NCBI RefSeq assembly: GCF_014779555.2
Contig: NZ_CP094357.1
Coordinates: 4,464,001-4,528,000 of the forward strand
Direction: 5' to 3'
DNA length: 64,000 nt
From: Lysobacter capsici
GTDB taxonomy: Bacteria > Pseudomonadota > Gammaproteobacteria > Xanthomonadales > Xanthomonadaceae
Shown: piece by piece, positions 1-8,145 of the stretch
Numbering within the stretch: position 1 is the first letter of the stretch
How the letters are laid out: each line of letters opens with the position of its first letter
Notes under the pieces: model-generated
The model's database searches: none
The model's input: the letters and a program-made list of their open reading frames with translations, nothing else
Told to the model about the DNA's origin: nothing
Program-made: the position numbers and the translations under genes

Positions 1-1
1 G

Positions 2-742
2 ACGGTGGAACTGGCCGCGCGGCATCTGGTGCAGGCGAAGGCCAAGCGCCTGCTGATCGCCAACCGCACTCTCGCCCACGCCCAGGACCTCGCGACCCGC
101 CATGGCGGCGTTGCATTGCCGTTGAGCGAACTCGACCGCCATCTGGGCGAGGCCGACATCGTGCTGTCGGCGACCGCGAGCCGCGAACCGGTGCTGCGCA
201 AGCCGCAGGTCGCCGCCGCCCTAGCCACGCGCAAGCATCGGCCGATGCTGCTGCTGGATCTGGCGGTGCCGCGCGACATCGCCGCCGACGTGGCCGAGCT
301 CAAGGACGTGTTCCTCTACACCGTCGACGACCTGGAACGTTCGATCGAAGACAACCGCCGCAGCCGCCGCGAAGCGGCGACCGAGGCCGAGGCCATCGTC
401 GACCTGCAGGTCGCGCGCTTCGTCGAAACCCTGGCCGCGAGCACCCGCACCGCGCCGATCAAGCGCCTGCGCGATCACGGTCAGGCCGCGCGCGAAGAAG
501 TGCTGGCCAAGGCGCGGCAGCAACTGCAATCGGGCCAGGACCCGGCCGAGGTGCTCAACTTCCTCGCCCACACCCTGACCAACCGCCTGCTGCACGCGCC
601 GACCATCGCCCTGCGCGAAGCGGCGCTGACCGGCAATCCGGAGTTGGCTCGGGCGGCGGATAAGATGTTTCCAGCGGTGGATCCGGGAATCGGGAATGGG
701 GAATCGGGAATAGAAACAGCGGATTCGTCGGACGATCGTTAG
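2..742 (+). CDS. hemA: Glutamyl-tRNA reductase, C-terminal part (5' end outside window)
   Basis: HemA reduces glutamyl-tRNA(Glu) to glutamate-1-semialdehyde with NADPH, the first committed step of C5 haem synthesis in the cytosol. The reading frame is open at the left edge, so the N-terminal catalytic domain is missing. What is seen is the end of the NADPH-binding domain (ANRT segment, then [12 protein letters not shown], a family hallmark) and the helical dimerisation domain, ending near a KMFP motif. After it comes a tail of about 20 residues rich in Gly, Asn, Glu and Ser, encoded by GGGAATC-type intergenic repeats, so the repeat has extended the C-terminus. prfA follows in the same direction, the usual hemA-prfA order. 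The family call is secure; the function of the tail is unlikely. Confidence 0.93.
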   Translation, partial: TVELAARHLVQAKAKRLLIANRTLAHAQDLATRHGGVALPLSELDRHLGEADIVLSATASREPVLRKPQVAAALATRKHRPMLLLDLAVPRDIAADVAELKDVFLYTVDDLERSIEDNRRSRREAATEAEAIVDLQVARFVETLAASTRTAPIKRLRDHGQAAREEVLAKARQQLQSGQDPAEVLNFLAHTLTNRLLHAPTIALREAALTGNPELARAADKMFPAVDPGIGNGESGIETADSSDDR

Positions 743-814
743 CGACCAGATCGCATCGCTGCGCTCTTAGCTTTTCCGATTCCCGACTCCCGACTCCCCA
801 TTCCCGGCTCCCCA
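688..814. repeat. GGGAATC-type repeats in inverted orientation between hemA and prfA
   Basis: GGGAATCGGGAATNG units at about 688-713 lie inside the 3' end of hemA. Reverse-complement units (CCGATTCCCGACTCCC type) lie at 777-814. The second block touches the prfA start codon, and no purine-rich Shine-Dalgarno is visible there. The two blocks could pair in the transcript. The same heptamer recurs at 55.8 kb and 63.8 kb. Confidence 0.75.
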
Positions 815-1897
815 ATGACCCCCACCCTGCGCCGCAAACTCGAAGCCCTGGTCGAACGCCGCGAAGAACTCGAACGACTGCTCGGCGATCCGGGCGTGAT
901 CGGCGACAACGACCGCTTTCGCAAGCTGTCGCGCGAATTCGCCCAGCTCGAACCGGTCGCGATCGCCCTGGCCGAGGAAGCGCGGGCCAAGGCCGACCTC
1001 GCCGCGGCCGAAGCGATGCGCAACGATCCAGAGCTGCGCGAACTGGCCGACGAGGAAATCCTCGCCGCGCAGGCGCGGCTGGAACAGCTCGATGTCGAAC
1101 TGCTCGCGCACTTGATCCCGAAAGACCCGCGCGACGATGGCGACCTGTACCTGGAAGTGCGCGCCGGCACCGGCGGCGACGAGGCGGCGATCTTCGCCGG
1201 CGACCTGTTCCGGATGTACGCGCGCTACGCCGAACGCCAGGGCTGGAAGGTCGAGATCGAATCGTCCAATCCCGGCGAACACGGCGGCTACAAGGAAATC
1301 ATCGGCCGGGTCGAAGGCCGCGGCGCATATTCCAAGCTCAAATTCGAATCCGGCACCCACCGCGTGCAGCGCGTGCCGGAAACCGAATCGCAGGGTCGCA
1401 TCCACACCTCGGCGGCGACGGTCGCAATCATCGCGGTCGAGCCCGAGGGCGAGCCGATCGAGATCAATCCGGCCGATCTGAAGGTCGATACCTTCCGTTC
1501 CTCCGGCGCCGGCGGCCAGCACGTCAACAAGACCGAGTCGGCGATCCGCATCACCCACATCCCCAGCGGCGTGGTGGTCGAGAATCAGACCGAACGCAGC
1601 CAGCACGCCAACCGCGACAAGGCGCTCAAGCGCCTGCAGGCGATGCTGTCCGACGCCGCGGCGGCCAAGGCCGCGGCCGCGCAGGCGCAGGACCGGCGCC
1701 TGCAGGTCGGCAGCGGCGACCGCAGCCAGCGCATCCGCACCTACAACTTCCCGCAGGGCCGGATCACCGACCATCGCGTCGAGGGCCTGACCCTGTACGA
1801 CCTGCCGAACATCGTGGCCGGCGATCTGGACGGCTTGATCGGGCGTCTGATCCACGAGCATCAGGCCGACGAACTGGCGCGCTTGTCGGCCAGTTGA
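815..1897 (+). CDS. prfA: Peptide chain release factor 1
   Basis: RF1 recognises UAA and UAG in the ribosomal A site and triggers hydrolysis of peptidyl-tRNA. The 360-residue length is normal for the family. The codon-recognition PxT motif is present as PET at residues 188-190. The catalytic GGQ lies at 233-235 within [15 protein letters not shown]; these are the same positions as in Escherichia coli RF1. The start is the first ATG of the frame. It has no clear Shine-Dalgarno because a GGGAATC-type repeat runs right up to it, so translational coupling to hemA or a leaderless start is possible. prmC, often next in the operon, is not present downstream. Confidence 0.98.
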   Translation: MTPTLRRKLEALVERREELERLLGDPGVIGDNDRFRKLSREFAQLEPVAIALAEEARAKADLAAAEAMRNDPELRELADEEILAAQARLEQLDVELLAHLIPKDPRDDGDLYLEVRAGTGGDEAAIFAGDLFRMYARYAERQGWKVEIESSNPGEHGGYKEIIGRVEGRGAYSKLKFESGTHRVQRVPETESQGRIHTSAATVAIIAVEPEGEPIEINPADLKVDTFRSSGAGGQHVNKTESAIRITHIPSGVVVENQTERSQHANRDKALKRLQAMLSDAAAAKAAAAQAQDRRLQVGSGDRSQRIRTYNFPQGRITDHRVEGLTLYDLPNIVAGDLDGLIGRLIHEHQADELARLSAS

Positions 1898-1931
1898 GTC
1901 GCACCCGATCGCCGGCAACCCCGTCAGCCCC

Positions 1932-2515
1932 CTGTAGGAGCGGCGCAAGCCGCGACCGCGCCATCACGCCTGCGACGCCGATGAGTTTCGCGGTCGCGGC
2001 CTGTGACCGAAGCCCCCTCGCAAGACCCGGCACCGCCCGCCACTCCGGCAAGACCATGCGCCTTCTGTAGGAGCGGCGTAAGCCGCGACCGCGCCACCAC
2101 GCTCGCGACGCATGCGAGATTTCGCGGTCGCGGCTTACGCCGCTCCTACAGGCGCCGGGGGCCGATCGCGCGCAAGCGAGCTTGCGATGCATGTGAGGTG
2201 TCGCGGTCGCGGCTTGCGCCGCTCCTACAGGGGGCTGCGGACACGATCGCGCGCATCTGAGTCGCAGCTCATGACCGAAGAATCCTTACGGGCCCAAGCC
2301 TCACCCGCCTCCGGCAATACCGCGCGCCTGATGTAGGAGCGGCGTGAGCCGCGACCGCGCCATCGCGCTTACGACGCATGTGAGGTGTCACGGTCGCGGC
2401 TCACGCCGCTCCTACAAGGGGCCGATCGCGCGCGGCTGAAGATGCGGCGCGTGTGAGGTGTCGCGGTCGCGGCTTGCGCCGCTCCTACAGGGGGCTGCGG
2501 ACACGATCGCGCGCA
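1932..2515. repeat. Cluster of seven GTAGGAGCGGCG-type palindromic repeats; rest of the 1898-2634 gap
   Basis: The 737-bp gap between prfA and the acetyltransferase gene holds no convincing gene. It contains about seven copies, in both orientations, of a 28-bp element (GTAGGAGCGGCG, a variable AAGCC/TGAGCC centre, GCGACCGCG), near 1932, 2065, 2123, 2202, 2333, 2389 and 2461. Opposed copies can form long hairpins. A block of roughly 66 bp at 2190-2256 is repeated almost exactly at 2449-2515. A CATAAT box near 2598 may serve the next gene. Confidence 0.85.
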
Positions 2516-2634
2516 ACTGAGTTGCCGCATCGTGCAGCGGCGCACATACCCCGCGCCGATGCGCGATCCCGGGTCATGACGTCGCGCGGCCCCAGCGGCC
2601 ATAATCGGCCATCTCCCGCCGGACCGACTTCTGC

Positions 2635-3105
2635 ATGAGCCTCACTGTCCGCCGCGCCGGTCTCGACGACCTCGACCTGCTCGCCCCGCTGTTCGACCGT
2701 TACCGGCATTTCTATACCCAACGTTTCGACGAGGCGGTGTCGCGCTCCTTCCTCGGCGAACGCCTCAGCCGCGGCGATTCGGTGTTGCTGTTGGCCGCGC
2801 TGGACGGCGACGACGGCGCCGGCTTCACCCAGTTGTATCCGATGTTCTCCTCGGTGCGCGCGGCGCGGGTGTGGGTGCTCAACGACTTGTTCGTCGAAGC
2901 GCATGCGCGCCGGCGCGGCGTCGCCCAGGCCCTGCTCGACGCGGCCGCGGCGTTCGCCCGCGCCGACGGCGCGGCGCGGCTGGAACTGGAAACCAACCAC
3001 GACAACCTCGGCGCGCAGGCGTTGTACGACGCCGCGGGCTGGCAGCGGTTCGACGGCACCCAGCGCTACCATCTGCCGCTGCAGCCGCCGGCCGTGTCGG
3101 CGTGA
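2635..3105 (+). CDS. GNAT-family N-acetyltransferase
   Basis: A 156-residue protein of the GCN5-related acetyltransferase fold, which moves an acetyl group from acetyl-CoA to an amine. Visible are an N-terminal strand (LTVRRAGLDDLDLLAPLF), the central LNDLFVEAHARRRGVAQALLD segment that fits motif A with its R/Q-x-x-G-x-A pyrophosphate loop, and a C-terminal LETNHDNLGAQALYDAAGWQR block, typical of motif B. The start is an ATG with no strong ribosome site. The substrate cannot be read from the sequence and the neighbours give no hint. The following TPR-OGT gene starts 22 bp downstream, so the two may be co-transcribed. Confidence 0.88.
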   Translation: MSLTVRRAGLDDLDLLAPLFDRYRHFYTQRFDEAVSRSFLGERLSRGDSVLLLAALDGDDGAGFTQLYPMFSSVRAARVWVLNDLFVEAHARRRGVAQALLDAAAAFARADGAARLELETNHDNLGAQALYDAAGWQRFDGTQRYHLPLQPPAVSA

Positions 3106-3127
3106 ACCCGGGCCGGACCCGCCTCGC

Positions 3128-4852
3128 ATGAACGATCCACGCACCCCGCTGCGCCAGGCGCTGCAACTCAATCCCGGCGACGCCATGGCTTGGGTGAGCC
3201 TGGCCGATTACGAGCTCGACGCCGGCGACGCGCGCAGCGGCGAAGCCGCGGCGCGGCGCGCGTTGAGCCTGCGCCCCGGCCATCCCGAAGCGCTGGCGCG
3301 GCTGGGCCGCGCGCAGTGGATGCTGGGCCAGCGCGAACAGGCGGTCACCAGCCTGCGCGCGGCCGCGCGCAGCGCGCCGCAGCACCCGGGCATCGCGGTG
3401 TGGCTGGCGCATGCGCTGGAAGACATCGGCGACGGCGAAGGCGCGCTGGCCGCGTATGCGCACGCGCATGCGCTGGCGCCGCGGCACGCGCAGTTCGCGG
3501 CCTACCTGCTGGCCTGGCGCCGGCGCTTGTGCGACTGGTCCGACCTGGACGCGCTCGCCCGCCAGGTGCGCGACGCGGTCGCGCACAGCGAGGCCTCGGT
3601 CGAACCGTTCGCGTTTCTCAGCGAAGACACCAGCGCCGCCGAACAACGCCGCTGCGCCGGCCTGCGCGCGGCGCAGATCGCGGGCGTGGTGCGGCCGCTG
3701 CCGCCGGCGCCGGCCAAGGACCCGGCCGCGCCGATACGCGCCGGTTTCCTGTCCAACGGCTTCGGCGCGCATCCCACCGGCCTGCTGACCGTGGCCTTGT
3801 TCGAAGCGCTGCGCAAACGCGGCGGGCTGGAGGTGCAGTTGTTCGCGCTCAACGGCGACGACGACAGCCCGATCCGGCGCCGCCTGCACGAGGCGGTCGC
3901 GGTGATGCACGACGTCAGCCGGCAACCGCACGATCAGGTCGCCGCCACCATCCGCCGCGCCGGCATCGACGTGCTGTTCGATCTGCGCGGCTGGGGCGGC
4001 GGCGGCGCGCCGGAAGTGCTGGCGATGCGGCCCGCGCCGGTGCAGGTCAACTGGCTCGCCTACCCGGGCACTTCGGGGGCGCCGTGGATCGACTACGTGC
4101 TCGCCGACCGTTACGTGCTGCCCGAGGCGTTGGCCGCCGATTTCAGCGAAACCGTGGCCTGGCTGCCGCGCTGCTTCCAACCCTCCGACACCCGCCGCGA
4201 ACTGCCGCTGCCGCCGCCGCGCGGCGACTGCGGCCTGCCCGAGGACGCGGTGGTGTTCTGCTGTTTCAACAACAGCTACAAACTCAATCCGCACAGCATG
4301 GCGCGCGCGCTGGCGGTGCTGCGCGGCGTGCCCGGCAGCGTGCTGTGGCTGATGTCCGGGCCCGGCCGCGCCGACCAGCGCCTGCGCGAGTTCGCCGCGC
4401 ACCAGGGCCTCGCGCCGGAGCGGCTGGTGTTCATGCGCAAACAGCCGCACGCCGATTACCTGGCGCGGCTGCGCCATGCCGATCTGTTTCTCGACACCAA
4501 TCCCTACAACGCCCACACCACCGCGTCCGACGCCCTGTGGGCCGGCTGCCCGGTGCTGACCTGCCCCGGCGCGACCTTCGCCGCGCGCGTGGCCGGCAGC
4601 CTCAACCATCATCTGGGCATGGACTCGATGAACATGGCCGACGACGCGGCCTTTATCGCCCGCGCGATCGCCCTGGGCAACGACCGCGAAGCGCTGGCCG
4701 AGTTGCGCAATCAACTGGCCGCGCGCCGCCGCGACAGCGGCCTGTTCGACATGGACGGGTTCGCGGTCGATTTCGCCGCGATGACGATCGCGATGGCGCG
4801 GCGGCAGCGCAAGGGCGAGGCGCCCTCGGTGCTGCAAGGGCCGTCGCGTTAA
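3128..4852 (+). CDS. TPR protein with O-GlcNAc transferase (SPINDLY/GT41) catalytic domain
   Basis: A 574-residue protein with about three tetratricopeptide repeats (residues about 8-125) followed by a GT41 catalytic region. The catalytic part has two lobes. The first contains GFLSNGFGAHPTG, which matches the family loop carrying an essential histidine. The second contains FCCFNNSYKLNPHSM, which matches the family FNNxxK segment with its nucleotide-binding lysine. LFLDTNPYNAHTTASDALW is also typical. GT41 enzymes transfer GlcNAc or fucose from a nucleotide sugar to Ser/Thr of proteins; Xanthomonas campestris has a well known bacterial member. The ATG at 3128 was chosen because it begins the TPR region; the frame is open further upstream but overlaps the acetyltransferase gene. 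The sugar donor and target proteins are unknown here. Confidence 0.87.
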   Translation: MNDPRTPLRQALQLNPGDAMAWVSLADYELDAGDARSGEAAARRALSLRPGHPEALARLGRAQWMLGQREQAVTSLRAAARSAPQHPGIAVWLAHALEDIGDGEGALAAYAHAHALAPRHAQFAAYLLAWRRRLCDWSDLDALARQVRDAVAHSEASVEPFAFLSEDTSAAEQRRCAGLRAAQIAGVVRPLPPAPAKDPAAPIRAGFLSNGFGAHPTGLLTVALFEALRKRGGLEVQLFALNGDDDSPIRRRLHEAVAVMHDVSRQPHDQVAATIRRAGIDVLFDLRGWGGGGAPEVLAMRPAPVQVNWLAYPGTSGAPWIDYVLADRYVLPEALAADFSETVAWLPRCFQPSDTRRELPLPPPRGDCGLPEDAVVFCCFNNSYKLNPHSMARALAVLRGVPGSVLWLMSGPGRADQRLREFAAHQGLAPERLVFMRKQPHADYLARLRHADLFLDTNPYNAHTTASDALWAGCPVLTCPGATFAARVAGSLNHHLGMDSMNMADDAAFIARAIALGNDREALAELRNQLAARRRDSGLFDMDGFAVDFAAMTIAMARRQRKGEAPSVLQGPSR

Positions 4853-4927
4853 CGCGGCTGCTCGACGCGAATCATTCCCGCACATGCCTCCGACGTCCCC
4901 CGCCATCATTTGCGCTAGGCTGCATCC

Positions 4928-5446
4928 ATGACCGCAGAACGCGATTTCATCCCCCTGAACCTGTGCGTGCTGACCGTGTCCGACAGCCGCAGCCTGGCCG
5001 AGGACAGTTCCGGCGATTACCTGATCCAGTCGCTGACCGATGCCGGCCACCGCCTGGTCGAACGCAAGCTGTTGCCCGACGACCGCTACAAGCTGCGCGC
5101 GGCGGTGTCGCAATGGATCGCCGACGACGGCGTCGACGGCATCCTGGTCACCGGCGGCACCGGCTTCACCGGCCGCGATTCCACCCCCGAAGCGCTGCTG
5201 CCGCTGCTGGACAAGGAAATGCCGGGCTTCGGCGAGTTGTTCCGCGCGATCAGCTATGACGAGATCGGCACCTCGACCCTGCAATCACGCGCCTTCGCCG
5301 GCTTGGCCAACGCGACGTTCCTGTTCTGCCTGCCGGGGTCGACCTCGGCCTGCCGCACCGCCTGGGAAAAGATCGTCAGCGCGCAGCTCGACGCGCGCAC
5401 CCGGCCGTGCAACCTCGCCACATTGCGTCCCCGCCTCAAGGAGTGA
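4928..5446 (+). CDS. moaB: Molybdenum cofactor biosynthesis protein B
   Basis: A 172-residue MoaB/Mog-family protein. It contains the molybdopterin-binding core: LTVSDSR near the N-terminus and [22 protein letters not shown] in the middle, where the GGTG loop binds the pterin, then [17 protein letters not shown] and FCLPGS. In the pathway, MoaB or Mog adenylylates molybdopterin before molybdenum insertion. Length fits MoaB rather than a fused MoeA domain. It is followed after 5 bp by a small HTH gene with a clear AAGGAG site, and then by ppk2. No other moa or moe gene lies in the window. Confidence 0.93.
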   Translation: MTAERDFIPLNLCVLTVSDSRSLAEDSSGDYLIQSLTDAGHRLVERKLLPDDRYKLRAAVSQWIADDGVDGILVTGGTGFTGRDSTPEALLPLLDKEMPGFGELFRAISYDEIGTSTLQSRAFAGLANATFLFCLPGSTSACRTAWEKIVSAQLDARTRPCNLATLRPRLKE

Positions 5447-5451
5447 TCGGC

Positions 5452-5832
5452 ATGTCGCTCGATACCACCCTGCGTTTGTTGACCAAGGCCAGCGGCCTGA
5501 GCGTCACCGACTTGGCCACCGCGATCCCGCGCGCCGGCGTGGCCACCGTCAGCGCCTGGCTGCGCGGCGACAAGTTGCCCGGCCGCGATCAGGTCGATGC
5601 GCTGGCGCGCGCGTTCGGCGTCCCCGCCGGCGCCCTGCTCGCCGATCTGGCCAGCACGCTCGATCCGGCGCGCACCCAGGGCGAACACGATCTGCTCGCC
5701 GCGTATCGCGCGCTGAGCACCAAGCAACAAGGCGCGCTGCTGGAAGTCGCCACCGCGATGGCCGGCACCAAGCGCGGCGCGGCCGGCAAACCCGCGGCGA
5801 AATCCACCGGATCGAGAAAGGCGAAACGATGA
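5452..5832 (+). CDS. Small helix-turn-helix (XRE-like) DNA-binding protein
   Basis: A 126-residue protein. Residues about 12-60 look like a Cro/CI-type helix-turn-helix: GLSVTDLATAIPRAGVATVSAWLRGDKLP followed by an RDQVDALARAFGVPAGALL stretch typical of XRE repressors. The C-terminus is Lys/Ala-rich (GKPAAKSTGSRKAKR) and may bind nucleic acid non-specifically. The ATG at 5452 is preceded by AAGGAG at 5438-5443. The stop codon overlaps the ppk2 start as ATGA, so the two are translationally coupled. The context suggests it regulates its own operon or ppk2, but that is an inference. Confidence 0.78.
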   Translation: MSLDTTLRLLTKASGLSVTDLATAIPRAGVATVSAWLRGDKLPGRDQVDALARAFGVPAGALLADLASTLDPARTQGEHDLLAAYRALSTKQQGALLEVATAMAGTKRGAAGKPAAKSTGSRKAKR

Positions 5833-6599
5833 GCAAGCTCAAGCGCAAGGATTACGAAGAGCAGCTCGAAGCGCTGCAACTGGAACTCGCGGCGATGGCG
5901 CGCTGGGTGCAGCACCACGGCAAGCGCGTGGTGGTGTTGCTGGAAGGCCGCGACACCGCCGGCAAGGGCGGCGCGATCAACGCCTTGTCCGAACACCTCA
6001 ACCCGCGCCAATGCCACATCGTCGCGCTGTCCAAGCCCAGCGAACGCGAAAGCGGCCAGTGGTATTTCCAGCGTTACGTGCCGCACCTGCCCGCGGCCGG
6101 CGAGATCGCCCTGTTCGATCGCAGCTGGTACAACCGCGCCGGCGTGGAAAGCGTCATGGGCTTCGCCAAGCCCGAGCAGGTCAAGGCCTTCCTCAAGCAG
6201 GCGCCGGCGTTCGAAAAGCTGCTGACCGACGACGGCACCGTGCTGTTCAAATACTGGCTGTGTTGCGACCAGAAAGAACAGGAGGAACGTTTCGCCGAGC
6301 GCCTGAACGACCCGCTCAAGCGCTGGAAGCTGTCGCCGATCGACCTGGAAGCGCGCAAGCATTACGACGATTACACCAAGGCGCGCGAGGTCATGCTCGA
6401 GGCCACCCACAGCAAGCACGCGCCGTGGACGCTAGTGGATTTCAACGATCAGCGGCAGGGCCGGCTGAGCCTGATCCGCGATCTGCTGTCGCGGCTTCCG
6501 GAGACGAAGTTGCCGGAGACCGAGCTTGAGTTCCCGCCGCTGAAGGGCAAGCCGTCGAAGGAGAAGTACGGGGTGCTTAAGCCGATCGGTAAAGGCTGA
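5829..6599 (+). CDS. ppk2: Polyphosphate kinase 2 family protein
   Basis: A 256-residue PPK2 enzyme, which transfers phosphate between inorganic polyphosphate and nucleotides. The P-loop fold is clear: Walker A LLEGRDTAGKGGAIN at about residues 37-51, and Walker B with the arginine-rich lid in EIALFDRSWYNRAGVESVMGF. The one-domain length points to a class I-type enzyme that phosphorylates nucleoside diphosphates. The start is the ATG that overlaps the preceding HTH stop codon. The C-terminal tail is Lys/Pro-rich. The gene ends in front of a perfect 28-bp inverted repeat that may act as a transcription terminator shared with the converging regulator gene. Confidence 0.94.
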   Translation: MSKLKRKDYEEQLEALQLELAAMARWVQHHGKRVVVLLEGRDTAGKGGAINALSEHLNPRQCHIVALSKPSERESGQWYFQRYVPHLPAAGEIALFDRSWYNRAGVESVMGFAKPEQVKAFLKQAPAFEKLLTDDGTVLFKYWLCCDQKEQEERFAERLNDPLKRWKLSPIDLEARKHYDDYTKAREVMLEATHSKHAPWTLVDFNDQRQGRLSLIRDLLSRLPETKLPETELEFPPLKGKPSKEKYGVLKPIGKG

Positions 6600-6695
6600 G
6601 ATTGCGTTTGCTTCTATCGCGCCGCGCTGCGCGCGCGGCCGCGAGCTTCATCGTCGCGCATAGTCGATGTCGCGCTATTGCGGTATGCGCGGTGA

Positions 6696-6764
6696 CGCGG
6701 TCGCGGCTTGCGCCGCTCCTACATGGATGGGCTGCCTGTAGGAGCGGCGCAAGCCGCGACCGCG
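6696..6764. repeat. Perfect 28-bp inverted repeat, likely bidirectional terminator
   Basis: Two copies of the genome-type GTAGGAGCGGCG element face each other. Arms at 6696-6723 and 6737-6764 are perfect reverse complements with a 13-base loop. It lies between the convergent ppk2 and regulator genes. There is no long T-run, so an intrinsic terminator is plausible but not proven. The rest of 6600-6844 shows nothing else. Confidence 0.7.
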
Positions 6765-6844
6765 TAAATTCAACCATCGCGCCACTGGATTCACGCGGCG
6801 CATGGCGATGACGTCGAAATGCCATCACCCGGCCCGTAACGTAG

Positions 6845-7588
6845 TCAGTCACCCTGCGACCGCCGATACGGCTGGAACAACTGCAGCAGCCACGGCTTCT
6901 GCGCCAGCACCAGGCTCACCCCGACCCGCTCCTGCGCGCTCAACGAGGCATCGCGCGCCAGCAAGGCGTCGAACTCGCGGGCGACCTCGCCCAGCCGCTG
7001 CTTGAGCTGACGGATGCCGGCGATGCTCAGCGCGCCGCTGAGCAACAGCAGCACGTCCTGTTCGCCGTCGAACGGGTCGGCGAAGAAGTCGCCGAGCAGG
7101 CGATGGCGGAAATAGCGCTCCATCGGCCCGTCGGCGCGCCAGCGGAAATTGCGCGCGGTCAACGGCCGGCCGCGGTTGCCGGGCATCAGTTCGATGATGC
7201 CGAGCCGGTCCAACCGCACCAGCAGCGCGGTCCACTGGGCGTTGTCGAAATTGAAATGGGCCTGGACGTCGGCCTGCTTCCAACGGTTCAAGGTCAGGAA
7301 CAAGGCCAGCAGCAGCGCCGGTTCGTCGACCAGCGCCTGCTCCTGCGCCTCGCTGAGCGCGGCCATGGGCGCGCGTCCGCGCGCGGACTCGGCGCTGAGT
7401 TCGGCCAGGCCGATGTCGAGCACCTCGCACACCTCCTCCAATCGCTGCAGGCTCATCGCCCGGCGCGAAAACATGCGTTTGACCGCCGCTTCGCTGAGTT
7501 TCAGCCGCACGGCGAGATCGCGATAGGTCAGGTCCTGGGCGCGCAGAAAGCGCTTGAGGGCGTCGACGAGTTCTAGAGAGAGGGCCAT
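6845..7588 (-). CDS. XRE-family transcriptional regulator with C-terminal sensor-like region
   Basis: A 247-residue protein with an N-terminal Cro/CI helix-turn-helix (residues about 10-65: FLRAQDLTYRDLAVRLKLSEAAVKRMFSRR, then LQRLEEVCEVLDIGLAEL). The remaining two thirds is a helical, acidic region with no motif I can name. It includes FNFDNAQWTALLVRLDRLGIIEL, which resembles a second winged-helix or reader domain, and a C-terminal DGEQDVLLLLSGALSIAGIRQLKQRL segment. Similar long HTH proteins are common in Lysobacter and Xanthomonas. Its target is unknown. It is transcribed toward ppk2 and away from the exported two-gene unit at 7702-9098, which it might control. Confidence 0.78.
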   Translation of the reverse strand: MALSLELVDALKRFLRAQDLTYRDLAVRLKLSEAAVKRMFSRRAMSLQRLEEVCEVLDIGLAELSAESARGRAPMAALSEAQEQALVDEPALLLALFLTLNRWKQADVQAHFNFDNAQWTALLVRLDRLGIIELMPGNRGRPLTARNFRWRADGPMERYFRHRLLGDFFADPFDGEQDVLLLLSGALSIAGIRQLKQRLGEVAREFDALLARDASLSAQERVGVSLVLAQKPWLLQLFQPYRRSQGD

Positions 7589-7701
7589 GGGGTATCACAA
7601 TACGCTACCGGGCAGTCCAGTCCGAGCCACTTTGTCGATGATTGTTGCAATCGCCGCGAGGCCCGCCGAGGGTGGCTCCACACCAGGACCAGGTTGCTCG
7701 A

Positions 7702-8145
7702 ATGCCACGGATTGCCGAACGCATGCTCCCCCGGGTCTTGATGGGTTTGGCCGTCGCAGGCTTGCTGGCAGGGATGCCGGCAAGGGCGGCGGGGCAATCG
7801 GACGCGGTCAGCCGCCAGTCCGAAGCCAGCCTCAACGCCTCGGTCGAAGTGCCAGTGGCGGCGGCGCATGCCTTGTCGCAAGGCGCCAAGTTTTCGGTCA
7901 CCGGCGTTGCCGCCAGTGCGCAAGGGGTCGCGGTGACGGTGTCCGCGGCCGGCGCGGGCGCCTCGTTCGTGGTGGTGCTGTCGGCCAAGGCAGCCAAGGA
8001 TCTGGGCCTCGCGGTCGGCGCCTCGGTGGTGGTGTCGGTGGTCGCGGCCGGTTGGTTGATCAGCGACGCCGCCGGCCACGCGATCTGTTTCGTTCCCGAT
8101 GCCGCCGCGCGTGCGCTGATCCACAGCGCGCGAGTCGGCGCATGA
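7702..8145 (+). CDS. Exported protein of unknown function, partner of the DUF2145 gene
   Basis: A 147-residue protein with a likely Sec signal peptide: basic start MPRIAERMLPRVL, hydrophobic stretch MGLAVAGLLAGM, and an Ala-rich cleavage region near ARAAGQS. The mature part is rich in Ala, Val, Gly and Ser, with VTVSAAGAGASFVVVLSAKAAK and a second hydrophobic stretch (GASVVVSVVAAGWLI) that could be a membrane anchor. I do not recognise the family. The stop codon overlaps the start of the next gene as ATGA, so the pair is co-translated and probably works together in the envelope. The ATG at 7702 was chosen over 7642 because it begins the signal peptide. Confidence 0.7.
   Translation: MPRIAERMLPRVLMGLAVAGLLAGMPARAAGQSDAVSRQSEASLNASVEVPVAAAHALSQGAKFSVTGVAASAQGVAVTVSAAGAGASFVVVLSAKAAKDLGLAVGASVVVSVVAAGWLISDAAGHAICFVPDAAARALIHSARVGA

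Noticed and set aside
2003-2518. Short Arg-rich frames in the repeat cluster after prfA
   Set aside because: They are translations of the GTAGGAGCGGCG-type repeats in several frames and occur at every copy of the repeat.
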